This document shows, in pieces, positions 10,706-33,312 of a stretch of 64,000 nucleotides of DNA. Numbering within the stretch: position 1 is the first letter of the stretch; every line of letters begins with the position of its first letter. A program made the position numbers and the translations under genes. Source of the DNA: Sinohyriopsis cumingii (taxonomy: Eukaryota > Mollusca > Bivalvia > Unionida > Unionidae); contig CM068839.1 in assembly GCA_028554795.2 (NCBI GenBank), positions 86,697,540 through 86,761,539 of the forward strand, in the 5' to 3' direction. The notes under the pieces are model-generated. The model was not told the origin of the DNA and made no database searches. It saw only the letters and a list, made by a program, of their open reading frames with translations.

Positions 10706-11062
10706 TTCTTGAATAAATGTGTTGTACCCATATAATATAATTGTCTTTTTAGAGTCTCTATTCTATATGTAAGTCTTTCTTTGGAACATCTCTGTCCTCT
10801 TTTCTGTGTGTTTCCATCATTGATTGGATGTGTATTTGTTTGTTTCTGTATGTCTATATTTGTCACTATCAACTTTCGTCCCTATAAATTCATTTCACTC
10901 TATAAATAGTTTTGACCCAATGATCCTAAAGACGTCACCAATGCTCAGTTTACATTGACCCCCAGGTGCCATTCCCATGTTAGATTCCCAGTCACCAAAG
11001 TAAAATTTCCCTATTTTAAGATTAAAGTCACATTGTCGTTACAGTGCCCCCCTCCCACTACT
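10706..11062 (-). repeat. right inverted arm, uninterrupted
   Basis: Read on the minus strand, this arm matches 5551-5860 joined to 9229-9302, including 'acagaaacaaacaaatacac', 'ttccaaagaaag', 'catatagaatagagactc' and 'tatgggtaca'. Because it is uninterrupted, it serves as an in-window empty-site reference for the 3.37 kb insertion. Confidence 0.7.
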
Positions 11063-12180
11063 ACTTACATCCTGTGCAAACAAGTGTTAAGACGGGAGTT
11101 TTGGTTTTCGGTTTTCACGTGTAGACATATAATGTAGATTTGCCATATAGATTACTAGCTATGAAAGGAACGGAGTTCATGATTTCAATAGATTGTATTC
11201 AAGTTCTTTCAAATGATAGTGGTTTATACTTAAATTTACGAAGCCTTAATAAGGGGATAACATAACTTCACTGATTCTAAATATAGCTTTTGTAGACTAC
11301 ATTTGCTACTTCATCATAAATATTAGATTTAGATGAGTAATGTAAGCGTAAATTCGTGGAAATGTTGTCTTGCATGTTCAGCAGTGAGATAATCCAAGAA
11401 CCTTGCAAACTAAGAAGAGTAAGAAAACAGGTCAATGTGATCTACTTTAGACCCTAGAGAGCAGTAGTTTAATATACTGTAGCAATTTTCCCTTGCATAT
11501 TAAGTAGCCCGTTTTGATTGGTATCACCGTATTGAGAATGGAATGGTGCAGTTGAGAATAACGTGATGGGTCACGTGGTGCTAGTGTATGTCAAAGCCAA
11601 AAGCGAGCTGATTCTAAATTATGATGTGTATCGTCCTCACAGAAAGAAGACGAAAGACGCGGTAAATCAAGAAGATAATGGTGAGATAATTATTGAAATA
11701 ATAGACTAGAGGTAAAGTGCCTGATGAAGGATTTTGATGACTCGAGTAACATTAAAGACGATTAAGATAATTACTTGTTTTTATAGGCAATCGAATGGGC
11801 TTGAGAATAATTTTCAGGCGCCGATACCCAGTCTCTGTGTAAAACAGAATATGAACAGCGACGGGGAAGATTCGCTACCAAAGTTGTAAATATTCGTTTA
11901 CGCAAGCGCCCTTAAAGTCGCAATACATAAACCAATCAAGTTTATGAAAGTGTATGCAGCAATATCACAAACTCAACATGGCGCGCTTAAAGTAGTCTCC
12001 ATTTACGCGCAATGAGTAGTACCATTGAGGATACATAAAACCATCATGCTTCATGACTTTTCGCACAAAAAATATCTGAGAACCGCAGACAACTGCACAC
12101 ACTATATGTACTGACTGGAACATTAATAGAAGCTCCGACTAATCATATTTCAGAAGCACTCAGGTCTCAAATACTATATT
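11063..12180. other. no gene recognised
   Basis: AT-rich sequence with only short frames. The word 'gtgcctgatgaagg' near 11719 resembles a string often seen in 3' regions of invertebrate retroelements, but nothing around it supports a call. Confidence 0.45.
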
Positions 12181-12181
12181 C

Positions 12182-12183
<2 letters not shown>

Positions 12184-12272
<89 letters not shown>

Positions 12273-12340
12273 CACATAATGAAGCAACATATATATATTT
12301 TATAATATCACATAATGAAGCAACATATATATATATATAA
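12184..12340. repeat. (TA)n tract with embedded 36-bp duplication
   Basis: About 42 uninterrupted TA units (12184-12268) are followed by two copies of a roughly 36 bp unit, each containing TCACATAATGAAGCAACA, separated and followed by further TA runs. The same 18-mer occurs in the LINE ORF1 remnant near 13244. The 65-codon Tyr-Ile frame on the minus strand is an artefact of the repeat. Confidence 0.93.
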
Positions 12341-12569
12341 AGTAGTCCAGCAGTCAAACCTAAAGCAGTTGAATAACAATGTAAAGCACACAGCTCTTCG
12401 GTGTTATGACAAGTCGACTTATTCAGAGATCCGTATTATGTTACTTTTTGGGTAAATATTATTGGAATTTGGACTGAATTGTGATGCTTGCTGTCTATAT
12501 ATGTTTAATGTGAGCACTTTTTACATATGGGTATTGCTAGAAAGAAAATTCAAGAAGGAAAGAAGAAAA

Positions 12570-13510
12570 GGACGAGAATTCACCGCCGGATTCAGATTTG
12601 ATTCCTTTAGGGAAGAAAGCAAAAATGGAAGGCAACGATCCTGCCCACACATCTGGACTGACAGATACTTCTCTAATATCTAACTCAAACGAACCCATCA
12701 TTTGCATAACATGAATAGTATGATATAATATGGTCCTTAACGCCAAATGCAAATTCTCCGTGTTACCTATCAAATTAACAACCTTTGCAACCTTCGCCTG
12801 TATTTCAAAAGTTCACCATGGATCCCGTTATTCCGTCCTTCGTTGCAGGAATTGGTACAAAATTGGACGCAGTACTCGTCATGATGACCAGAATTAATAT
12901 CATTGAGACCGGTTTGGTGGAGTTTAAGAACGAAATGAAATCCTCTCGAGAAATTACTCCGATATTTAATTGCGTAGAAATTCAATAGTGAGAAAGAAGA
13001 CGAACAGTCAAGCACGAACATTCAAGTTACTAAACATTTACAACAAATGGCAAATACAATGCCAAAGAAAGAAACTATACTTGATTTGCAAAGCAGAAAT
13101 ATGCGCGACGATCTAATAATATTCACTGATATAGCTGAAAGAGAAATAAGCTAACAATCAGGAAAAAACACATAATTTTACGTGATTGTACTGAGAACTT
13201 GTTTTAGATATCAGTGCTGATCAAATTCATCTTGAAAGAGTTCACATAATGAAGCAACAATAAACTTCTGATGTCCGATAGAAACCGCGAGCCAGCATAA
13301 TTTGCTTATTTTAAGGATTGATAATTCGTCAAAAAAAGGCAGCATCAGAGAAGTTAGGAAAAAATAAATATTGGATCAATAAATAATTTCATAACGAGGT
13401 CTTTGAACGAAGAAAACTGCTTCTGCCCATGTATAGGAAAGCTAGCAAGGCAGACCATAATGCATGAATAGTGATGGATAAATTATACGACAACAACAAA
13501 CTTTTTACGA
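12570..13510 (+). pseudogene. degenerate L1-type LINE ORF1 (RRM/Transposase_22-like)
   Basis: Shifting plus-strand frames spell the parts of an L1-family ORF1 protein in the right order. There is a polar N-terminal region with PDSDLIPLGKKAKMEG (about 12585). Next comes a stretch with MDPVIPSFVAGIGTKLDAVL and IETGLVEFKNEMKSS (12817-12980), typical of the coiled-coil segment. Then come the RRM-like core signatures LDLQSRNMRDDLIIFTDIAERE-type residues (13076-13147) and DQIHLERVHIM (about 13220-13250). The C-terminal block follows with FERRKLLLPMYRKASKAD and a VMDKLY word (13403-13490). ORF1p is the RNA-binding chaperone of L1 and L1-like elements. Multiple stops and frameshifts make this copy non-functional, and I find no adjacent ORF2 endonuclease or RT. 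The L1-type family is known from vertebrates and many invertebrates; the subclade is not determinable here. Confidence 0.72.
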
Positions 13511-13782
13511 TGCAACTATCCCGCCGTATAACCACAGTCAGATCGATAACCCCATAATCAAACACGAGCAGTGATGGATATTTGACCAGAACAGATACAC
13601 AATGTTAGCTGAATCGGACGCGCGCTATTCTGAAATGGAAAATAGTATGAAAATGGCAGGCATAACCCAGGAACTGAAAAATATATACAGACCCACATGC
13701 AACCAAACAATCATGAAATCAGGGAAACATACCTGACTCCTTCTCTCGAGGAAACTGTGCCAAAGTCCACACACATGAATGA

Positions 13783-13820
<38 letters not shown>

Positions 13821-13905
13821 ATAATAATAATAATAATGAAGACTTTGTGTAGCGCCTAATCTCTAGAAGCTCTAAGCGCTTTACAACATTAGACAACACC
13901 TATAA
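13783..13905 (-). mobile_element. LINE 3'-end copy with (TAC)n(TAA)n tail
   Basis: Read on the minus strand, a 3' UTR fragment (gttgtctaatgttgtaaagc... to ...tctagagattaggcgc) ends in (ATT)n and then (AGT)n. The same 3' UTR and (ATT)n tail close the CR1/L2-like LINE at 54358-57337, where 'gcgcctaatct', 'tagaagctctaag' and 'tttacaacattagacaacac' recur on the plus strand. This is therefore either a heavily 5'-truncated copy of that LINE family or a SINE sharing its tail. The (TAC)n part is an expanded variant of the tail. Confidence 0.78.
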
Positions 13906-16205
13906 CATAAAAATAAATTATCCGATTTCAAACTTTTCATAATCAAACTTGATATATGTTGTTTGTTGAAATGACCTGTCAGAATTGGACGTAATTAGTT
14001 TTGAAAAACATAATGTTAAAGGTTTAACAATTATACACAATACCAAACGTACCTAGGGTGGAGTAGCTGGTGATAAAAATAGATTAGTAATTATATATAT
14101 GTGATATCGAAGAATTTTGAACACATTTGTTGTTTAAACATTCGGAAGAATTGTTCAAAATGAAAAATGATTTCATATTTGGAATTGTTCATATTCCTCT
14201 CGAGTGTTCTGAATACTCTTCTATAGATCCCTTCAAATAATTATGTGTTAATGATTTGTTCCAATGCTCTCTGAAATTCATAATGTAGTAATTTTCACGG
14301 TACAAACTGAGGTGAATAAGGTGTTGCAAGGTGTTGTAATTATGTGCAACAATGGCTGGCAATGTCTTACGTCTTCAGTAAAACTATGTTGAGCAAGTTT
14401 CAAACTCGATCCTTTCAGACGGTGCTTACGAAATGTATAGTCAATACAGTTTGTAGACATGAAGAAGCGCTTTTTACCAGCCAGTTCTGGTATTAGCGAT
14501 TGTAAATCTCGCCAACGGCAATCAACATCTCAGATGGCGATTCATGTCAACAAAACCAACAAGCATGACGATTTGGACCAGTTGGGAATGTTCTGTTGTT
14601 TTAGAACTTTTCTATGAAACGTCAGTTAGCGTAAATTATTATCCACGATATGTGGCTGACGTTAGGCAAACAAATTAATTCTTAACAAAGAAATGTGCAG
14701 GAATGCATATTTCAGCGGTAAAAGCTTAACCTTTGGTAAGCTTTAATGAAACATAATACGAGAAAGGCGCTAGGGAAAAGAAAGAAGATACTTTAAGTTA
14801 ATAATGACTTAGGACTAAATGTAATAGGAATATTTTCATAATGAACATTGTTATCTATATATGGTCTTCAACTAAGTAACAGAAAGTAGCAAAAAATAAC
14901 AAGTGTTGTAAAATTCAACAAATAATATATTTTCCTCTAAATACAAAGTGAACGTGTAAAACGAACTTTCAGTATTGTCAATCAAATCCTAAATAGTCCT
15001 ACAGGTCCTACTTCAAGTCCTAAAGTATAAGGTTTCGAATAAATTCCAATTCTGAACGTCCTGATTTGTAAATAGCCTGGAATTAAGCGATGTGTGGTTA
15101 CTCTTGATCTATCACAATGATATAATCCAAACTGTCCTCGAACAAATTAAAAGTAAGTCCTAAAATCAAGAAGCACTTGTAATTCAAGTGCATTATTTAA
15201 ATAAATATGTCAAATCAAAACTGAACACAAGAAATGAGCTTCAGATGTTATATATTAGAATAGTCTAATCATAAATTAAAACACTTTATATAACTATTAG
15301 GACAGAATGTTTGAGTAAAAGTATCAAGACTAAAATTTTCTCTCAATTGTATTAAAAGTAATTAATACTTATTAAGATTGAAAAGTAATAAGATTAAAAT
15401 TTTCTCTAAATTGAAAGTAATTTTTTATTAAATTATATTGAATGTAATTTTCCAATAATCATATTGAGATTCATTTTTATTTATTTGTGTAATACAGTTG
15501 TATGCTATTTTATAAAGATCGCGCTTTGCGAGCAGGTGCAGAAATCCATAAAATACATTTCGCTTTTATCTAAAGGTCAGCAATTTAGATTTGGTGGATA
15601 GCTGCTGAACAGAAATCAGTAATGGATGAGTTACACAAATGATTCAAACGGTTTCCTTGGGAAAGGTCGAAACTTGATCAGACTGGACTGAGCGAAAGCA
15701 AAATCTGTATAAATAGAGAAGCAGACTTACGAAGAATTAGTTCGTTCCTCGAGTCAGAACATCTCTGTCATTTTCTTCCATATAAGAATCGTCTCTGTTC
15801 GCAAACGTCTTTAAAGAATGAGCCTTTCTTCATACTTGAGATTTTAATGGTAAAAGTTTAATTTTTCCAACATTTTTGTGAGTTCATTCTATTTTATATT
15901 ATAATATGATAATTGTATTTGTGGCATGTATTATTGGAAAAGATTAATTCGCTACCAACTTCATGTTTAGATTTAATTTGGAATAAAAAGATTATTTAAG
16001 TAATAATGAGTAAGGTTTAGTAACGTATTCCAAAATGGTTGTTGCATTAATTGCAACAACTGAATTTTATACTCATTGGCTATCAGGAAGTTAATCGAGA
16101 TTTAAATATCTATATTACATTCTAAAAGGCAGAAATTATACAAATGAATGAATTGGTAAGCTCGAAATAAAAGTGTAATCTTATATCTAGAATGTAGTAT
16201 TATAT
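13906..16205. other. no gene recognised
   Basis: AT-rich sequence with frames of 60 codons or less. A TATAAATAG motif at about 15709 is followed 30-80 bp later by 'agttcgttcctcgagtcagaacatctctgtc'. A related string, 'ttcgttcgagttagaacagctctgtc', occurs just after the (TA)n tract at 16395. This could be remnants of a promoter or terminal repeat of an element, but I cannot delimit it. Confidence 0.4.
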
Positions 16206-26305
<10,100 letters not shown>

Positions 26306-26307
26306 TA

Positions 26308-28222
26308 GGGTCCGATGTCTCTCATCGATATGCCTTTTAAAAGAGTAGCAGTATGTATCATATGTCCGATTGATCCCACGACGGATTGGAACCATCAGTT
26401 TGAAGAAAATGTTGAAACGCCGGTATGTTCAGATCGACAAATCCATGTAGCTGCTGCAAGTGAGTTTAGGGTTAGCAGCTTTTGAATTATTGTATGGCCT
26501 AACAGTTGATGTTAGTGGTCCCATGTAGATTGTTAAAGAGGCATGGGCAGGAAAGGTAGACAATAGATAGTTAAAGAGTACATATCACCATGTGCAAGAT
26601 TTACAATAATATGCGAAGATGCATATAAACGTGCGCAGCCACAGAAGCAATTAGCAAAGACCACCGTAAGGTACAAACGTTACTATGATATAAAGGCAAA
26701 AGATATATTTCTTAAAGAAGGAAACAAGGTGCTAGTTCTTCTTCCAGTGAAGAATAACAAGCTGATGCTGTACTGGAAATGTCATATGTTGTGAAGAAGG
26801 TAGTTGTTAAGTTAGACAACGTTCTATATTAATTAAGAAGCTTAAGCCATTCCATGCAAAATAGCTGGAGCAGTACTGTATGATAAAATCAGAAGCAGCC
26901 AATTAAAAGCGAGGAGTAGTGTTGTATGAGGAGGGAGATGACGGGGTGAACGAGAATGTCAGTCAAACTAAAACTCTACGGACAGATGATTTGATGTTAT
27001 GTCCGCTACCAGAATGCAGCAAAACTTACCGAGATTTAAATGTGATCAGTTGTCAGTAGAACAGACAAGAGATTGAGAATTTCTTGAAAGATTTATCAGA
27101 AATATTCACGGACCAGTCAAGGAATACCATCCTGATATAATATGACATTCAGTTGATTACTACTGGATCAATCCGAGTAAAAGGATGACTTTTTCCTTTT
27201 CATTGTTAGAATGCAGCTAATGAGGAGGTAGATAAGATGCTACAACTAGATGTCATTTAAACCAGTAATACGTGTACAGAAAAAGGTCAAAACAGTTAGG
27301 TTTTGTATTGACTTACGTTTACTGAACAAGGTTACGGGCTTTGATATGGAGTCAATGCCTAATATTGAAGACACCTTTTCAAAGATGGCACAGTGAACAT
27401 ACTTTAGCAAAAATTACTTGAGTAAAGGGTACTGGCAAGTAAAATTGTTAGAAAAGGCAAAACTAATGACAACATTTGAAACTTCTCAAGGATTGTTTTA
27501 GTTTTAATTGATGTCATTCAGCTTGCTTTATGTGCATGCATCAATTCTGTAGAAAAGGTTCCCATAGTTTTCAGCACTTAGTTTCATAGATGGCATAATA
27601 ATGTTTACTCTAACACGGCAGCCTACATTGTGTCATCACGGGAATTGTTAACGAAATTAAAAGCGTCTAGATTGACGGCACTTCCTACAAAATGTAGGGT
27701 ATCGTAAAGTAGAATGTTTATGGCACATGACAGGAGAATCTCAGACATTATCTCCATTACCTAGTAAGGTGCAGTGGATACAAGAAGCAACATGTTCTGA
27801 AACCAAGGTTGATACTTTTATATGTTTAGTGGGTTTCAATATTGCTGCAAACACTCACTGACCTGACCAATACTACTGAATCAAGTAGAGTTGTATTGGG
27901 TGGAAGCCAGTAAAGACCTTTCAATCGTTGAAAATGAGTCTGATATGATATCCCATTATAAGACTGTCAGAGCTGGAGAGACCATTTATTCTTAGAGTAG
28001 ATGCTTAGGACGTCGGCTTAGGCGTAGTATAATATACATACAAGAAACTAAAAACGTCCCTGTTGCCTAAGCCATCATAAAACTAGTACCTATGAACGAA
28101 AATATTCCATCATTGAGAAGGAGTGACCAGCAGTGGTACAGGGTGTTTCCAAATTCCACGGGTACTTATTTGGAATTGATTTTACCCTGGAAACGGACAA
28201 ACCACCACTCCTTTTTATTTTT
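26308..28222 (+). pseudogene. decayed Gypsy-type pol, integrase upstream of RT (Gmr1-like order)
   Basis: Across all three plus frames, interrupted by many stops, the domains appear in this order. The integrase core start (LIDMPFKRVAV, near 26320) comes first. The integrase end follows (LKKMLKRRYVQIDKS, then LAAFELLYGLTV, then IVKEAWAGKVDN, 26400-26580), with its C-terminal part (VRYKRYYDIKAKD, then EGNKVLVLLPVKNNKLMLYWK, 26660-26780). Next is an RT lead-in (EIENFLKDLSEIFTDQ, then YDIQLITTGSIRVK and NEEVDKMLQLDVI, 27068-27260), then the RT core (VRFCIDLRLLNKV, then FSKNYLSKGYWQVKL, 27297-27450). The RT active-site position reads FIDGIIMFT (about 27590) instead of xxDD. The connection follows (PLPSKVQWIQEA, 27757), then RNase H (RPFILRVDA, then TYERKYSIIEKE and FTLETDKPPLLF, 27978-28222). 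In ordinary Ty3/Gypsy elements the order is RT-RH-IN. Integrase-first within a Gypsy-type pol is the known hallmark of Gmr1-like elements. No LTRs were located. The copy is dead. Confidence 0.82.
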
Positions 28223-31200
28223 AAACAAGTCAAAAATAACTAATTCCAGTTGATGGAATCATAACGTGCACTTAAGGACTTAATGAAAAATGTATCTTTA
28301 AATAAAGACGGCTTAACTGCAGGTTTTGTTCTCACTGTTACGCAATGCCTTTATAATTCATCATACTCATTTAACTATATCATCTAAATAGTGTGTGACT
28401 AACGTCTCTTTTTTCTTTATAAGCAACATTCCAACCATCAATTTCTCCTTTATATGTCAGTTGTAAACATTTAATCACTAATACCCGATTTAATAGATAG
28501 TGCGTGGATAATAATCAAAAAGCTGACGCTGGATAGTAGACATTTGTCTTTGATTGTAAAAAAAACCCGTAAACATTGCATTTTACCTTGTCACGAGATG
28601 CTAGGGATGGTAATAAATTTCAAGGGTAAGTTGCCTTGTTTACAGTTTTCTCTTCATTACGAGCCACATTTAAAACATATGAACATTTGTAACACAGACG
28701 TTCCCATTGTCTCTAAAGCGCCTGTGTATCGTTCTGTATTCCCCTTGTCCACAAACAACTACATACATCTATTTATAGATTATGCCTTTGATAGGTGCAT
28801 CATATCAAGCAAGATTATTTTACAATATTTAAGCGTTTGCAAATTCAAAACTATTAGTGGTCAAAATTCTTTGTAAGTTATTTTGCTTATATTAAATGAA
28901 TTATTTTTGCAGTTGATTTGTACATTTCAGTATGTTCCAAGGATAGAAATGGAATAATGTTATGTAGAGACATAACAAAGAAAGAAAAAGATAAAACTTG
29001 GTTAAAGGAAAGAAACGAGAGATGAAAATGAAAGGGTGATACAAAGACGGTAAGAAAACTAAACGTAAACAATGATAGAAAGTACACGAACAGAAATGTG
29101 CTGAAAGGACGAGATACATCGAATCTTAAATATCCCTTGTTCCCAGGTTACCCAGTGTATTTTAAATGCTCTTCGTCCCTAGAAACTTTTGCCCCCATAA
29201 TACATTTCGTGTTAAAACTATGCACAATTGTAATATATGATTTCAATATAGTATTTCTCTGGGCAATATTACTTCATTTGGTAGTTGACTGAATACCTAT
29301 TCCTTTACAAGGTACATCTACCAGTGCAATCGCCAGTGTGCTGAGTAAAAACTTTGTTATTAGCCTGCGGCCTTGAGAGCGTTAAATCGTATAATTTGTA
29401 TAGTTTATTCCTTCTTATGATAATGTATCTTTTCATTGCGAGAAGGCTTCTTAGTACAGTTACCTAATAAACTTAAGTCTTCAACATTTGCAAAACTAAG
29501 TATTGGCTCTATCGAGCACATTGTCTGTGTTAAGCAATATTGCATTAGCAAACACTAAATCTTAATAGTAATGTACAGCAATCTGTGCAAAGTTAAGAAT
29601 GCAAAAGATGTATTTCTGCATCTTTGATTCTGGAGACAAACGTTCCATGCTTTCAGTCAAAATGAGATATCTAAAAGACACACATGCGGATACACTAGAC
29701 TTATTTTCTATATATTCTATGTTTTAATGGACTAATCCTGCGTTTTTAAGACACAAAAAACTTGTATATGTGCTTTCATGTTGTTTTTGCATAGAGTGAT
29801 AATTATTTCTTGTTAATGGTAACATATGGGGGGGGGGGTGTTTGAGATTATTAAAATCATAGTATGATTACTTACAGGATAAAGGCATTAGCATATAAAT
29901 TGTGTTTGATTTGAAAAACCGTTTGCACTATTGTTTTAATTGGCGTATGACTATGTAAACAATTTGGATTCACATTGATTTCGAGATGTAGTGCCCCTTG
30001 TTGCATAATTATGTGCCACACTAGATAAATGAGACAGTGGCTGATAAGGTCGTATTAACTTCATGCGGTTGTTTAACGACGTTACAATGGACATGTTAAG
30101 TATATTTACTCTTTCAGCTATGAAGAAGTTGGTAGCAATAGTATTAAAAGTATTGTATACATAAGATAACGACAGAGGTAGTTTTACTCTCTTTCAGTCG
30201 ATTTACTGCTAAGACGTTATTGGAAGCAGTTAGCTTGGAATTTAAGGATTCATTTTGGATCTTTTAATAACAGGTATTCATAGTTTAGCCTGTAGACGCT
30301 TCTTTAGTTTATTCGAGAAATAATAATAAATACGCCATTCGGCATATAACCCAATGATATATTTCAGATAATAGTAATTATCTTTATACATGAATTGAAT
30401 TCTTCTGTACGAATGTTCTCAAATTGTCGCATTAAAGTTATAATATTATGTTGTTTTAAATAGATGCTTTTTTAAAGAATGCGGTCATTTTCAATAAGAA
30501 GAAGAAACAGTTTTGTTAAGGCAGCTTTCACTATAGATAAAAGAAAATAGCCAATCGAATTTAAAATCATGATTAGTTTAACTCCTGAAGCTTAAGAAAA
30601 GATTTTAAGTTACAATAACAAGCTTGGCAAAATAATACTGATTGACGATTTCTGCGAAACGAATATGCGGCACGTTTGAGCTAATATGCTTTTTGTTATC
30701 TAAACTCTAAGTGCAAAGATGAATAATAATGATGTCATAAGATGTTAGTTTTGTGCTATCACGGTAATTACATCACCTTTTTATTCCAATAATTATGCAT
30801 GTTCCTTTAATTTTGGTATTGGTTTGGTTAATATTGATCGATAAAGATATTACATTTGTTTGCATTGTTTTGTAATTATAAGATACCTTACGCAATTAAC
30901 CTATCAGCAAAAACTTATGTTTTCCTTGGGAATAGTAGAACAGTGACTATTATCTCAGCACTTTGAATTAGTGTATCATATGAATGTGACTTTGATCCGT
31001 GGATTTCTGAACACGAATAAAACATGTTAGTTACCAAAATGAACTCTGATCATTATCATTATGTACTGTGCTTCGTAATTTTTGCACAAAACCAAAGAGA
31101 GATGTCTGTGCAGTGAAACGGGGATACGTACGTACGTGCTTTCTCGGACATGCATGGCACTTGACTTTCATTTACATATATAAATCGAGACTGCGAGCTT

Positions 31201-33300
31201 CGAATTCTTTCTGACAGAATGAGACAATTTCATATATTAAAATAAGGATGTGTACGCTAAAAGAATTACATTATATAGTAGATTCTACGTGTATTGCGAC
31301 AAGAAAATATTTATTCGTAAATAAACAGTTGACCTAATGCATGGCTACCAGTTATTATATATATTTATGTGATACCATTTTTCAAAATAGATCCAGAAAA
31401 AAGAAACATAAAAGCAAGTACTCATAGCATTAGGTCATACTCAGTCAATCTTAAGGAAACTCTCTCAGCTGACATATTTTTCTCAAAGATTAAGTAAATT
31501 GTATTATCGCGGGCACTATACTTTAAAAAAAAAAAACAACACAATAGAGTTTAACCATAGACTCTACATTTAGTTACGCAAAATATCTTTCCCATTATTG
31601 TCAATTTTATTTTCTTTCGTATTTTCCTTATTGTCCCATAGTACTAAAAGTGTGAACTAATCTAAGTACTTTATTTACAATTAAATTACTTGACTGTAAG
31701 TTCTGAATCACCAGATACCTTTGAGTATTCACAATGGGTGTTTCCTTTCAGCATATGCTCTCAGTATAGATGGAGTATGCCGGGCGATATAAAAGTAGCT
31801 TATCGCTAAGACTTTTGATGGAAACTGTTATTCAAGTAGTAGCTATCGCATGTTATTGTATGTGGAGTTTATTCTGTAGATCTCGCTGCTTAATTAAGAC
31901 AAAATTATGGTCATTACTGATTCTTCAACGAGTCTGCACCACGAACGAAGACCGGAATTTAGACTTACATCCTATTTACATCGATCATGAAGAACCAATG
32001 GATAAATTAGTGCTTTAGGACACCAAAATTTTTGCAGACGTCAGCGATTTCAATATTTTAAGATTTGGCACAAGTAATTGCAGGCATTTTTGTATTTATT
32101 TAGGAACTCTGTGCCATTTTCCACAGAACTTGAATTGATGCTAGCAATCGGAACTCAATCAAAAGCGTTTCAAAGATAGGTATTCCAGAATCTGTATATA
32201 ATTATGCTCGGCAAAACTGATACGTCTGAGCAATGGCTTCATCCCACTAATGGGCTTAGACGGACTAAAAGAAAATCATTATACAAAGAACTAGATATTT
32301 CTATATTCATTGATTTGTACGAACAACAATCAGTTTTAGACTATGAGATCCATTCGGACAATTGATAAAATTTATATAAACAACATCTGAGGAGTGGAAA
32401 ATATAGTATTCTTGTCCTCCATCTAAAATGTCAAATACTATGTCATTTCCACTGTAAACCAATTTGAAGCTGATTTCGATGCATTTGCCTAAACTAGAAT
32501 TATCGTAAACTTACCGACGTATGATCATAAACCTGTTGATAATAGGACGATTTGTCATAACCCGTTGATCAGGGGACCGTTTTTATCAAAATACATTTTA
32601 ATCACAGGCCTCGTGGATTATTGGATTACGGACGATCAATGATAAACAAAAATTAATAAAAATAATTAAAAAAATATTTTATAAGCCGAATTTAATTAAT
32701 TAAAAACAGGTTTAGGTTATTAATAAAATAAATATTCTTCTTTTAAAACGAATTCTTGGTAATTTTCTTAAATTACTTTTAAAACAAATTTCTCCATATT
32801 TTATAAACTTTAATATTTTCGCTCAGAGAAATTGATCAACATAAACATCCCATGATCAAACTTCCGGACACCGTTATTGTAATAATCAAACTGGATTTTA
32901 AGGTTACAAAATTTAGCCTAAAGCAGTTTTTTGTTAGTCATGGATACAGTCATGTATTCGATACTTTAATAAATGATATTGATGTAGCCATTCGTTAAAG
33001 GTATAGTTTTCCCGATACCAATGTTGTGACAAATATATTGACAACAGATTTCTTAATAATTCTATTGAAATATATAATTAAATTATTTGTTGTTTTGTTT
33101 TTATTTTTGATGAGAGTGACTTGCAAAGAATTTGTATCCTCACGATGCTGAAATGAATTCTTTATCATTTTGGCTCATGTTAAAATTGATCCGCAATTGA
33201 ATATTCATATTCTTTCGGCAGTCAGAAAGCAATTCGCAGCGCAGGATCATAGATAGTTAAAGCCATATCTAAGGACAATGAATGTCACTTAAAGTTCGTA
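28223..33300. other. no gene recognised
   Basis: AT-rich sequence downstream of the decayed pol. The 110-codon plus frame at 28544-28876 and an 82-codon plus frame at 31770-32018 (the latter preceded by a polypyrimidine-CAG that resembles a 3' splice site) show no known motif. A G11 run lies at 29827-29838. I could not recognise a 3' LTR for the pol remnant. Confidence 0.5.
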
Positions 33301-33312
33301 CACAGTAGAGAT
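33301..33312. repeat. SINE target-site duplication (left)
   Basis: CACAGTAGAGAT at 33301-33312 matches CACAATAGAGAT at 33571-33582 with one mismatch, bracketing the minus-strand SINE. Confidence 0.8.
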
